Below are positions 1-4,513 of a DNA stretch of 5,544 bases, one piece after another. The position numbers and the translations under genes are program-made. The stretch lies in NCBI GenBank assembly GCA_964354365.1, contig CAYGZM010000211.1:1-5544 (forward strand). The letters are read 5' to 3'. Under the pieces are notes generated by a model. The model was not told the origin of the DNA. It did no database searches and saw only the letters and a program-made list of their open reading frames with translations. Positions within the stretch are counted from its first letter, which is position 1. Every line of letters begins with the position of its first letter. The stretch comes from CAYGZM01 sp964354365. GTDB taxonomy: Bacteria > Planctomycetota > Phycisphaerae > Sedimentisphaerales > Anaerobacaceae.

Positions 1-185
1 TCACCGATTCGCGCAGCTTCCTCTCGTATCCGCGCCACGAGTATTTCCGCAGGATTCTGTGCAACATGCTCGGCGGCGACGTCGAGGCCGGACTCCTGCC
101 CAACGATATGGCCCTGCTCGGAAAGATGGTCGAGGATATATGCTTCAACAATGCGAAAGATTATTTCTCAATGTCCCTCGATTAA
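1..185 (+). CDS. uxaC: Glucuronate isomerase, C-terminal 60 residues (5' end outside window)
   Basis: This is the 3' end of a uronate isomerase gene, read in the frame starting at base 3 and ending with TAA at 183-185. The enzyme interconverts D-glucuronate and D-fructuronate (and D-galacturonate and D-tagaturonate), the first cytoplasmic step of hexuronate breakdown. The visible piece opens with TDSRSFLSYPRHEYFRRILC, the strongly conserved UxaC tail block. It ends with a DICFNNAKDYF-like segment that closes family members a few residues before the stop. The agreement along the whole 60 residues, from memory of the E. coli protein, makes the call firm. No frameshift or early stop is seen, so the gene is probably intact upstream. 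It converges on the antiporter gene across a 176-bp gap. A hexuronate-degrading role would suit a polysaccharide-degrading organism, which is inference. Confidence 0.93.
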   Translation, partial: TDSRSFLSYPRHEYFRRILCNMLGGDVEAGLLPNDMALLGKMVEDICFNNAKDYFSMSLD

Positions 186-248
186 GCCGCACTCGCTACC
201 GCTTCTGCTTCCTGCACGGCAGGGCGCCGGCCTCAAGCCTGTCCAGAG

Positions 249-264
249 TCCCGGCGCGCCGGGA
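249..264. repeat. 16-bp perfect GC-rich palindrome between convergent genes
   Basis: TCCCGGCG is followed directly by its reverse complement CGCCGGGA, giving a perfect spacer-free palindrome. It lies in the gap between the uxaC stop and the antiporter stop. It could be part of a termination or repetitive extragenic element, or be chance in GC-rich DNA. No T-run follows on either strand, so it is not a standard intrinsic terminator. Confidence 0.45.
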
Positions 265-299
265 AAGGGCGCAAGCTGGCGGATGGCGGCTGGGTGGCA

Positions 300-324
300 G
301 CCTCAAGCGTAAGCTTGGGGAGGC
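300..324. terminator. Hairpin in convergent gap, possible bidirectional terminator without T-tract
   Basis: GCCTC at 300-304 can pair with GAGGC at 320-324, and AAGC (305-308) with GCTT (313-316) around a GTAA loop. An alternative pairing is CCTCAAGC with GCTTGGGG, with one wobble. It sits downstream of both convergent genes (uxaC plus, antiporter minus), where a shared terminator would be expected. There is no U-run on either strand, so it may instead be a REP-like element. The 9-mer GCCTCAAGC also occurs at 230-238. Confidence 0.35.
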
Positions 325-361
325 GCCCCGGAGATCCATGAGGTTTCCTGCGTTTATCGCT

Positions 362-2113
362 TCATCGGCTGCCTCCGGCGAGCACGAGAAGCAGGCAGGT
401 CATAGCCAATAAGGCCAGGACCAGGCTCCATAACGGCGGCAGGCCCAAGGCGCTGGGAAGGTATGCGCAGAGCAGGGCAAGTGCGGCGACAAATAGGCTG
501 TAGGGCAGTTGTGTGCGGACGTGCTGCATAAGGTCGCACGAGCTGGAGATGGAGCTCATAATCGTCGTGTCGGAAATCGGCGAGCAGTGGTCCCCGAAGA
601 TAGCGCCGTCCAGCACGGCGCCGACGCTTATCATCGTGGTCAGGCCGTAGCTGTTCCCGTCGAGCGCGAAGGCGACCGGAATGGCCGTCGGGATTAGAAT
701 CGCCATCGTTCCGTAGCTTGTCCCGGTGGCAAATGACGTCACACAGGCAACCAGAAAGACAATCGGCGGGAAGCAATGGGCGGAGACCTTGTCCGCCAGA
801 ATTGCCGTTAGGAACTGGCCGGTCCTCAGCTCGTCGCAGCAATTCTTCAGCGACCAAGCCAGAATCAGTATGACGAAGGGCATCATGGCCCGCTTGACGC
901 CCCGGCGAAAACAGCTCCCTATCACGGGCATGCTCAGCGGACCGTAGAGCTGCGAAAAGAGCAAAGCCAGCGCAAGCCCGAATAGCGCTGCACAGTCAAG
1001 AATCAGGTGTGTGTGCCTGGCGGCGCTGATCACGTCACGCCAATAGCCTAAGCTAAGGAGCGATCCTGCACCACTGAGCTTGGCCGGGCCGCCGCCATCG
1101 ACCCAAAGCCCGGCGATATGAAACACAATCAGCCCACCCAACGGCACAAGGGCATTGACTGCCCTGCCGGATTCCCGCATAACGACACCGCAGCTCGCGC
1201 CGCCGGCCTCCCCGGCCGCATCGGCTGCGCCTCTTTCGCCGGGACCATTTGTCCTTGCCCGGTCTTCCGCAGTCTTCATTGGCCCGAAGTCCCTGCCCAG
1301 AATGGCATGCAGGAAAATGAACGCAATCATTAACAGGCAGTAGAAGCGAAAACTAAGCGCATCAAAGAACAGTGAGTACCCGCTTCTTTCGATGTGCAGC
1401 TCCGCCGCGATTTGGCCGAGAAGTCCCACCTCATAGGCTATCCACGTGCTGATAACGGCAAGGCCCGCCACGGGCGCGCTGGTGGCATCGACGATGAAGG
1501 CGAGTTTCTCACGGCTGACGCGGAAGCGGTCGGTGATCGGCTGCATCATCGAGCCGACAATTATCGCACTGGCGTAATCGTCGATGAAGCACAGAACGCC
1601 CATCAGCCCGGTCGCAATCTGGGCGGACTTCCTGCCCTTCACCCACCTCAAGAGCCAGAGAATAATTCCTCTGAAACCTCCGGACGCGATGGTGACCTCG
1701 ATCATAATAAAGATGGGCGGGATGAACGCGAGTGTCTGCAGATTCGATTTGCTTCGGACAGTGCCGCCGACCAGCCCGCCCGCCGTCGTCAGCCCTCGAA
1801 ACCACGCACCAATGCTGAGCGGCGCCAGCGGAACCTCAGTCAGCAAACCGCCGACCAAAATGGCAATCCCCAGGCTCAAAAGCACATTGCGCGTCAAAAA
1901 GGCCAGCGAGATCGCAAGTACAGGAGGAATTATGCTGCACCACGCAGCCCGGGAACCTTGCCCGCCCTCCGGCGCGACCCAGGCCGCCAGGGCGCATAGA
2001 GCGACAAAGACAACAACCGCCACGGCATATCTTGCTAAAGGTTTCGGTTTCAACAGGGCATCACTCTTGTTTTCGTCGCCGCTAACGCGAAATCCGCTCT
2101 GCCTCGCGCTCAC
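362..2113 (-). CDS. NhaC-family Na+/H+ antiporter
   Basis: This encodes a 583-residue polytopic inner-membrane protein of the Na_H_antiporter (NhaC) family, secondary carriers that exchange Na+ for H+; some relatives exchange malate/lactate as well. Family hallmarks are FIDDY (177-181), VDATSAPVAG (208-217), SFATGTSYGT (460-469) and FGDHCSPISDTTIMSS (506-521), the last being the signature block. About a dozen hydrophobic segments are visible, starting near residues 28-45 and ending near 561-580. It is longer than a typical member of about 460-500 residues. Part of the excess is a hydrophilic Ala/Gly/Glu-rich loop at about 278-318. The chosen start is GTG at 2113-2111; an in-frame TGA lies further upstream with no better start between. 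No clear Shine-Dalgarno precedes it, and a 6-bp inverted repeat ends two bases before the start. Substrate cannot be fixed from sequence. Its convergent neighbour is uxaC, so it is not in an operon with it. Confidence 0.92.
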   Translation of the reverse strand: MSARQSGFRVSGDENKSDALLKPKPLARYAVAVVVFVALCALAAWVAPEGGQGSRAAWCSIIPPVLAISLAFLTRNVLLSLGIAILVGGLLTEVPLAPLSIGAWFRGLTTAGGLVGGTVRSKSNLQTLAFIPPIFIMIEVTIASGGFRGIILWLLRWVKGRKSAQIATGLMGVLCFIDDYASAIIVGSMMQPITDRFRVSREKLAFIVDATSAPVAGLAVISTWIAYEVGLLGQIAAELHIERSGYSLFFDALSFRFYCLLMIAFIFLHAILGRDFGPMKTAEDRARTNGPGERGAADAAGEAGGASCGVVMRESGRAVNALVPLGGLIVFHIAGLWVDGGGPAKLSGAGSLLSLGYWRDVISAARHTHLILDCAALFGLALALLFSQLYGPLSMPVIGSCFRRGVKRAMMPFVILILAWSLKNCCDELRTGQFLTAILADKVSAHCFPPIVFLVACVTSFATGTSYGTMAILIPTAIPVAFALDGNSYGLTTMISVGAVLDGAIFGDHCSPISDTTIMSSISSSCDLMQHVRTQLPYSLFVAALALLCAYLPSALGLPPLWSLVLALLAMTCLLLVLAGGSR

Positions 2114-2114
2114 T

Positions 2115-2129
2115 TCAAGAACATCTTGA
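2115..2129 (-). promoter_or_regulatory. Inverted repeat abutting the antiporter start codon
   Basis: On the minus strand TCAAGA and TCTTGA flank a 3-nt TGT spacer, a perfect 6-bp inverted repeat that occupies the place of the ribosome binding site and ends two bases before the GTG start. In RNA it could form a small hairpin; in DNA it could be an operator half-site pair. No conventional Shine-Dalgarno is present here. Function is inference. Confidence 0.35.
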
Positions 2130-2239
2130 GCGGCCGGGCCGGATTCCGTGCGTTGAACGCGTCATAAGCAAATACAGAGATGACCGGCATAAATCAAGCA
2201 CGAAAACAGCCATTTTTCTGGTGAGATTGCAGGAAAGTG

Positions 2240-2268
2240 TTGACAACGGCCTGTCTTTCGCTTTCAAT
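2240..2268 (+). promoter_or_regulatory. Sigma70-type promoter of tRNA-Tyr
   Basis: A consensus -35 box TTGACA (2240-2245) is followed after 17 bp by TTCAAT (2263-2268), a 4/6 match to the -10 consensus. Transcription would start near 2275, about 35 nt before the mature tRNA 5' end, leaving a short leader for RNase P to remove. Spacing and position relative to the tRNA make this the likely promoter. Confidence 0.6.
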
Positions 2269-2310
2269 TCAGCAAAAGAATACAGTACGAACTACGCTTA
2301 ATGTATGCAA

Positions 2311-2393
2311 GGGTCGGTGCCCGAGTGGCTAAAGGGGACGGGCTGTAAACCCGTTGGCGTAAGCCTGCGGTGGTTCGAATCCACCCCGGCCCA
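2311..2393 (+). tRNA. tRNA-Tyr (anticodon GTA)
   Basis: The cloverleaf can be drawn fully. The acceptor stem is GGGTCGG (2311-2317) with CCGGCCC (2386-2392), including one U-G pair. The D stem is CCC/GGG (2320-2322, 2334-2336) around a loop containing GTGG. The anticodon stem is ACGGG/CCCGT with loop CTGTAAA, giving anticodon GTA at 2345-2347. The variable arm is long, with GGC/GCC pairing around GTAA, as expected for the class II bacterial tRNA-Tyr. The T stem is GGTGG/CCACC around TTCGAAT. The discriminator base is A2393 and the next bases are GTA, so the 3' CCA is not encoded and must be added after transcription. It stands alone with its own promoter, and no second tRNA follows. Confidence 0.97.
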
Positions 2394-2715
2394 GTAAAAT
2401 TCACCGGATCGTCGTCAAGCGGCAGCAGAGCCACAGGCCTGCCCGCGGAGTTGATCTATCCCGTCCGAGGTTCCTTGCCCGCGGTAAACCGGCTATCCGG
2501 CCCATCCACGCTCGAATCGCAAATTCTGGGGGCAGGGGCTATTCCCGGCACGCTTTCTACTGGAACCGCCGTCCTCGTAGCGGCTCTCCCGCCCCCTCAG
2601 AGTCGGCCCGTCACACCCGAAAATGCGGTTTTTTTGCAAAAAAACCGCTTCTCAGGCCGTATTCGCGGTGCCTATAAAAAAATTTCAAAAGAATTCTCCT
2701 GATTAAATTTTTTGC
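2394..2715. other. Non-coding gap between tRNA-Tyr and the PEP-CTERM promoter
   Basis: I see no convincing gene here. A plus-strand open frame crosses it (2370-2702), but it begins inside the tRNA T-arm, has no ribosome binding site and resembles no family I know. The first two thirds are GC-rich; the last 45 bases are strongly A/T-rich. The notable contents are a 24-bp perfect palindrome (2625-2648) and the A/T block feeding into the downstream promoter. No clear intrinsic terminator for the tRNA is visible. Confidence 0.6.
2625..2648. repeat. 24-bp perfect palindrome GCGG-T7-GC-A7-CCGC
   Basis: Four G/C bases, a run of seven T, the centre GC, a run of seven A and the complementary four G/C bases make an exact, gap-free palindrome. 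It lies 68 bp upstream of the -35 box of the PEP-CTERM gene and 231 bp past the tRNA. It could be a binding site for a dimeric regulator, a cruciform-prone site, or the stem of a terminator-like hairpin, but no U-run follows the GC closing base pairs. Function is unknown. Confidence 0.6.
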
Positions 2716-2744
2716 TTGACATCTCGCACGCAATACAATATACT
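2673..2744 (+). promoter_or_regulatory. Near-consensus sigma70 promoter with A/T-rich upstream element
   Basis: TTGACA (2716-2721) is separated by exactly 17 bp from TATACT (2739-2744), a 6/6 and 5/6 match to the sigma70 consensus. It is preceded by A- and T-tracts (2673-2714) that look like an UP element. Transcription should begin near 2748-2752, about 330 nt before the start codon of the PEP-CTERM gene. This is the strongest promoter visible in the window. It could also drive a separate small RNA from the leader region. Confidence 0.75.
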
Positions 2745-2852
2745 CAAGGCTGATTTAGAAGGTGGCGTGGTGAGAAGTCTGTTCTTCTCATTCCCACGTG
2801 AAATAGGCTGCCACGGAGTTGGGCTCGCAATAGGTGCAACCACGGATTTGTT

Positions 2853-2897
2853 ATGTCAGTGCGCAGCGAGAGCCTGCGAAGAAAAGTGCGACATTGA
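2853..2897 (+). CDS. Possible 14-residue leader ORF (speculative)
   Basis: ATG at 2853 opens a 14-codon frame closed by TGA at 2895-2897, giving a basic peptide (MSVRSESLRRKVRH). It coincides almost exactly with hairpin element 2 of the leader, so translation would melt that hairpin. The upstream sequence gives only a weak ribosome binding site. It may be chance. Confidence 0.15.
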   Translation: MSVRSESLRRKVRH

Positions 2898-2920
2898 ATA
2901 GGAAGCTTGGAAGGATAGGA

Positions 2921-2983
2921 ATGGAATACTCGAACAGAGTAAGAGCACCTTTTGGTTCAATGCCCTGCGTTCTAATAAAATGA
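2921..2983 (+). CDS. Possible 20-residue leader peptide ORF
   Basis: ATG at 2921 is preceded by AAGGA (2911-2915) at five-base spacing, a good ribosome binding site. The frame encodes 20 residues beginning MEYSNRVRAPFG and ends with TGA at 2981-2983. It lies wholly within the leader, 17 nt upstream of the strong hairpin at 3000-3044, which is in turn just upstream of the main gene's ribosome binding site. That arrangement fits a translated leader peptide or translational coupling, but no run of regulatory codons is obvious. No homology is recognised. Confidence 0.3.
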   Translation: MEYSNRVRAPFGSMPCVLIK

Positions 2984-2999
2984 ATTGAAAATCTAAGAG

Positions 3000-3044
3000 A
3001 TGGGTATTTGATGTTGGGCGTGTTGCCCGGTACTTTATACCCAT
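3000..3044 (+). promoter_or_regulatory. Two-part hairpin just upstream of the PEP-CTERM ribosome binding site
   Basis: ATGGGTAT (3000-3007) pairs perfectly with ATACCCAT (3037-3044), and within it GGGC (3016-3019) pairs with GCCC (3025-3028) around a GTGTT loop. The stem ends 18 nt before AAGGAGGA. A T5 run occurs at 3057-3061, but 12 nt after the stem, so a classic terminator is unlikely. Translational control, RNA protection or a processing site are possible roles. Confidence 0.45.
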
Positions 3045-3062
3045 TAAAGGTTACACTTTTTG

Positions 3063-3070
3063 AAGGAGGA
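3063..3070 (+). promoter_or_regulatory. Shine-Dalgarno AAGGAGGA that fixes the PEP-CTERM start
   Basis: AAGGAGGA lies seven bases before ATG 3078-3080, an ideal site. It rules out the in-frame TTG at 3060, which would place the ribosome binding site inside the coding sequence. Confidence 0.85.
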
Positions 3071-3077
3071 TCGAAGA

Positions 3078-3644
3078 ATGAGAAACTGGTTAATCGTATC
3101 ATTATTGGTAATGCTGATGGGCTCAGTCGGTTTCGGGTATACGACTTCAGATTATACCTGGCTGACTTACGGCGGTCACAGCTATGCGCTTACTAATGAC
3201 TATGGCGACTGGGAAGATGCGAGGGCGGAAGCACTTGCTATTGACGGGCATCTTCTAACGGTTAATGCCGCAGAAGAGAATGACTGGATTGTGGCAAATT
3301 TTGATAATCTTGGCCCGTGGATACCCCCAACCATGCAGGCTGCATGGGTTGGCTATTACGAGGTCCCGGGTGCTCCCGTCTGGGCATGGGAAAGTGGAGA
3401 GCCTGTCACATATACTAATCTGAGCAGTTGGGGACAAAATATTGTAGGTGCACACATGTATATTCATACACCTCCGCATCCGGACGCGGGAGGGTGGAAT
3501 AACAATGGAGAGCACGACATATATCCCCTCATGTCTCTGTATGGCATTGTTGAGATTCCAGCAATACCGGCGCCGGGCGCTGTTATCCTCGGCAGCATTG
3601 GCGCAGGGCTTGTCGGCTGGCTGCGACGACGCAGATCTCTCTAA
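3078..3644 (+). CDS. Secreted C-type-lectin-like protein with PEP-CTERM sorting signal
   Basis: This encodes 188 residues. Residues 1-20 are a signal peptide (Met-Arg-Asn, then a hydrophobic core ending Gly-Phe-Gly). Residues about 27-160 match the C-type lectin-like fold. Visible landmarks are GGHSYAL (32-38), DWEDARAEALAIDGHLLTVN (44-63), the core WVGYYE (90-95), WESGEP (104-109) and WNNN (140-143) in the place of the usual WND, and GIVE near the domain end (156-159). No cysteine occurs, so the disulfides of animal lectins are absent. Residues 162-188 are a PEP-CTERM-type tail: Ile-Pro-Ala-Pro-Gly, a hydrophobic Gly-rich helix and four arginines. In such systems an exosortase removes the tail and delivers the protein to the surface or exopolysaccharide; the exosortase is not in this window. 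The degraded Ca2+-site residues make sugar binding uncertain. It is a single-gene unit with its own promoter and a long leader. Confidence 0.88.
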   Translation: MRNWLIVSLLVMLMGSVGFGYTTSDYTWLTYGGHSYALTNDYGDWEDARAEALAIDGHLLTVNAAEENDWIVANFDNLGPWIPPTMQAAWVGYYEVPGAPVWAWESGEPVTYTNLSSWGQNIVGAHMYIHTPPHPDAGGWNNNGEHDIYPLMSLYGIVEIPAIPAPGAVILGSIGAGLVGWLRRRRSL

Positions 3645-3646
3645 GA

Positions 3647-3960
3647 GCAGTATCGGCAATAGTAGCGAATCGATGAAACGGCTGCAAGGCAACGCGCGCG
3701 CAGCCTGTTTCTGCCGAGACCCTGGGGACTTCATCTTCGAGGTCCTGTAGGTTTTGCTTTGCTGGCGCGCCGCCAGGGTGCTTCAACATCCTGGCGGGTT
3801 GCGGCCCACGGTGGGTGCGAATTCGGCAACGTATTTCTTCCACCGGTCGCTGGAGGCTGGCAGTCTTTGCTCCTCGGCGTATTGTCTTGACGGCGACACT
3901 TCCTCGTCGCCGCCGATCCCATCCCCGCACTTGGCCTTCTGCCGCCGGGCAGTATCGGCA
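3647..3960. repeat. 12-bp direct repeat GCAGTATCGGCA bracketing a 290-bp segment
   Basis: GCAGTATCGGCA occurs at 3647-3658, three bases after the PEP-CTERM stop codon, and again at 3949-3960. It could be the duplicated target or recombination scar of a small inserted element. However, the inner ends show no terminal inverted repeat, and roughly one 12-mer match is expected by chance in a window of this size. Confidence 0.25.
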
Positions 3961-4099
3961 GCGAGGTGCTTAGGTGCATGCAAAGGCGCTGACCAATACT
4001 GTGGTGTCAGTCAGCTAAGGAATTGAAAGGACTGCGGGTAAGGTCTTTTTCGGTCCGATTCTCTACCGGGTGAAACGCGTCAGCGCTTCTGCCTCGCTG

Positions 4100-4210
4100 C
4101 TACGGTCGTTCGTTCTTCGCAAACCACTGCAACAGCACCGTCTTCTCGTCCGCGAAGGCCGCCCCAGCCCTACACAACGGCACACATAAAAACCCTGCAA
4201 CGCCCTTCAT
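4100..4210 (-). CDS. Possible 36-residue ORF with signal-peptide-like start (speculative; may be a gene remnant)
   Basis: On the minus strand ATG at 4210-4208 opens 36 codons ending in TAG at 4102-4100. The first 20 residues (MKGVAGFLCVPLCRAGAAFA) look like a secretion signal with an Ala-Phe-Ala cleavage site before Asp-Glu-Lys, followed by TVLLQWFAKNERP. AAAGGA lies about ten bases upstream of the ATG, a usable ribosome binding site. The mature part would be only 16 residues, so it may be the surviving 5' end of a larger exported-protein gene whose remainder has decayed downstream (towards 3783). No family is recognised, and chance cannot be excluded. Confidence 0.2.
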   Translation of the reverse strand: MKGVAGFLCVPLCRAGAAFADEKTVLLQWFAKNERP

Positions 4211-4352
4211 CTCATTTCGATCCTTTCAACTTCAACTGCCGGATATTTCCACGAAAAGCTGCGCCTATTACACAAATCCCCCCGTCGGACGCGCCAAATT
4301 CATTTGTCTGGATTTTCGATTCCGGATTCTCGTCTCTCGGCGCTGGTCAACA

Positions 4353-4377
4353 CGAGCATCGAGTATCGAGCATCGAG
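4353..4377. repeat. Short tandem array of the heptamer CGAGYAT
   Basis: CGAGCAT, CGAGTAT, CGAGCAT and a final partial CGAG follow without gaps, giving about 3.6 copies of a 7-bp unit. The flanking DNA (4315-4333) also has related TCGATTC/GGATTCTCG words. I recall similar GAGYATC-type arrays scattered between genes in planctomycete-like genomes, but cannot verify that here. It is too short and unspaced to be CRISPR. Confidence 0.6.
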
Positions 4378-4454
4378 GCATGTGTCTATGCGTATTTATG
4401 CTTGCATTGCCGCCGGAGAAAACTAAAATTCTGGCATGTCACTGTTCCGCCGTG

Positions 4455-4467
4455 CCGTTGACAACGG
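4455..4467. promoter_or_regulatory. Inverted repeat CCGTTG-A-CAACGG upstream of the acyltransferase gene
   Basis: Two perfect 6-bp arms flank one central base, about 46 bp before the acyltransferase start. The repeat contains TTGACA (4458-4463), a consensus -35 box, but no good -10 is found at 16-18 bp, only weak TAACGA at a 21-bp spacing. If this is the promoter, a dimeric repressor could bind over the -35 box. Confidence 0.3.
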
Positions 4468-4513
4468 AAATAGTCCTGACGAAGTAACGATTTGTCCATA
4501 GGAGTCAGTTTTG

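Larger units (their letters stand above)
2748..3077 (+). ncRNA. Long structured 5' leader RNA of the PEP-CTERM gene (or separate small RNA)
   Basis: Between the promoter and the start codon lie about 330 nt with several strong pairings. Element 1 (2762-2814) has GTGGC/GCCAC enclosing GTGG-TGAGAAG / CTTCTCA-TTC-CCAC with a six-base loop. Element 2 (2853-2894) has ATGTC/GACAT enclosing CGCAG/CTGCG. Element 3 (3000-3044) has ATGGGTAT/ATACCCAT enclosing GGGC/GCCC and ends 18 nt before the Shine-Dalgarno. CAAG near 2745-2748 can also pair with CTTG near 2906-2909, so a closed small RNA of about 165 nt is an alternative. I compared it mentally with tmRNA, SRP RNA, RNase P RNA, c-di-GMP, cobalamin, SAM and fluoride motifs and found no match. 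A divergent 6S RNA cannot be excluded. The call rests on promoter position and base pairing only. Confidence 0.4.
3645..4513. other. 869-bp region with no convincing gene, possible decayed coding DNA
   Basis: After the PEP-CTERM stop no frame gives a protein I recognise. Short overlapping open frames on both strands (3583-4026) are mutually exclusive. The most protein-like is on the minus strand (TTG 3983 to TGA 3783), whose residues include WKKYVAEFAPTVGR; it may be a remnant. Structural features are a hairpin CTGGCG/CGCCAG with 3-nt loop (3762-3776), a hairpin CGGCGAC/GTCGCCG with 8-nt loop (3891-3912), a 12-bp direct repeat (3647-3658 and 3949-3960), and the CGAGYAT tandem array (4353-4377). 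None of the hairpins has a following T-run, so no clear terminator for the PEP-CTERM gene is seen. Confidence 0.55.

Noticed and set aside
59..412. Plus-strand 117-codon frame at the left end
   Set aside because: It overlaps the true uxaC frame in another phase and yields an Arg-rich sequence without family features.
354..857. Minus-strand 167-codon frame overlapping the antiporter 3' end
   Set aside because: It is an out-of-frame shadow of the same strand's antiporter gene; the antiporter frame carries the NhaC signature motifs.
1394..2129. Long plus-strand open frames (1394-1999 and 1584-2129) opposite the antiporter gene
   Set aside because: They are antisense shadows of a clearly conserved membrane protein, rich in Arg/Pro/Gln with no recognisable domain or ribosome binding site.
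2370..2702. Plus-strand 110-codon frame after the tRNA
   Set aside because: It starts within the tRNA T-arm, lacks a ribosome binding site, and crosses the palindrome and A/T block.
2748..2910. tmRNA, SRP RNA, RNase P RNA or a known riboswitch in the leader
   Set aside because: None of the conserved sequence cores of these families is visible; only a divergent 6S-like RNA could not be excluded.
3060..3077. TTG start giving six more residues on the PEP-CTERM protein
   Set aside because: The ideal Shine-Dalgarno at 3063-3070 lies inside that extension, and the signal peptide begins naturally at ATG 3078.
3762..3776. Intrinsic terminator for the PEP-CTERM gene at the CTGGCG/CGCCAG hairpin
   Set aside because: The stem has only a 3-nt loop and no following T-run, and lies about 120 bp after the stop codon.
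4353..4377. CRISPR-like repeat
   Set aside because: Units are 7 bp, contiguous, with no spacers and no cas genes nearby.
2239..4467. 11-mer GTTGACAACGG shared by the tRNA promoter (2239-2249) and the acyltransferase upstream region (4457-4467)
   Set aside because: A few 11-mer matches are expected by chance in a window this long, and both contain the common -35 hexamer.
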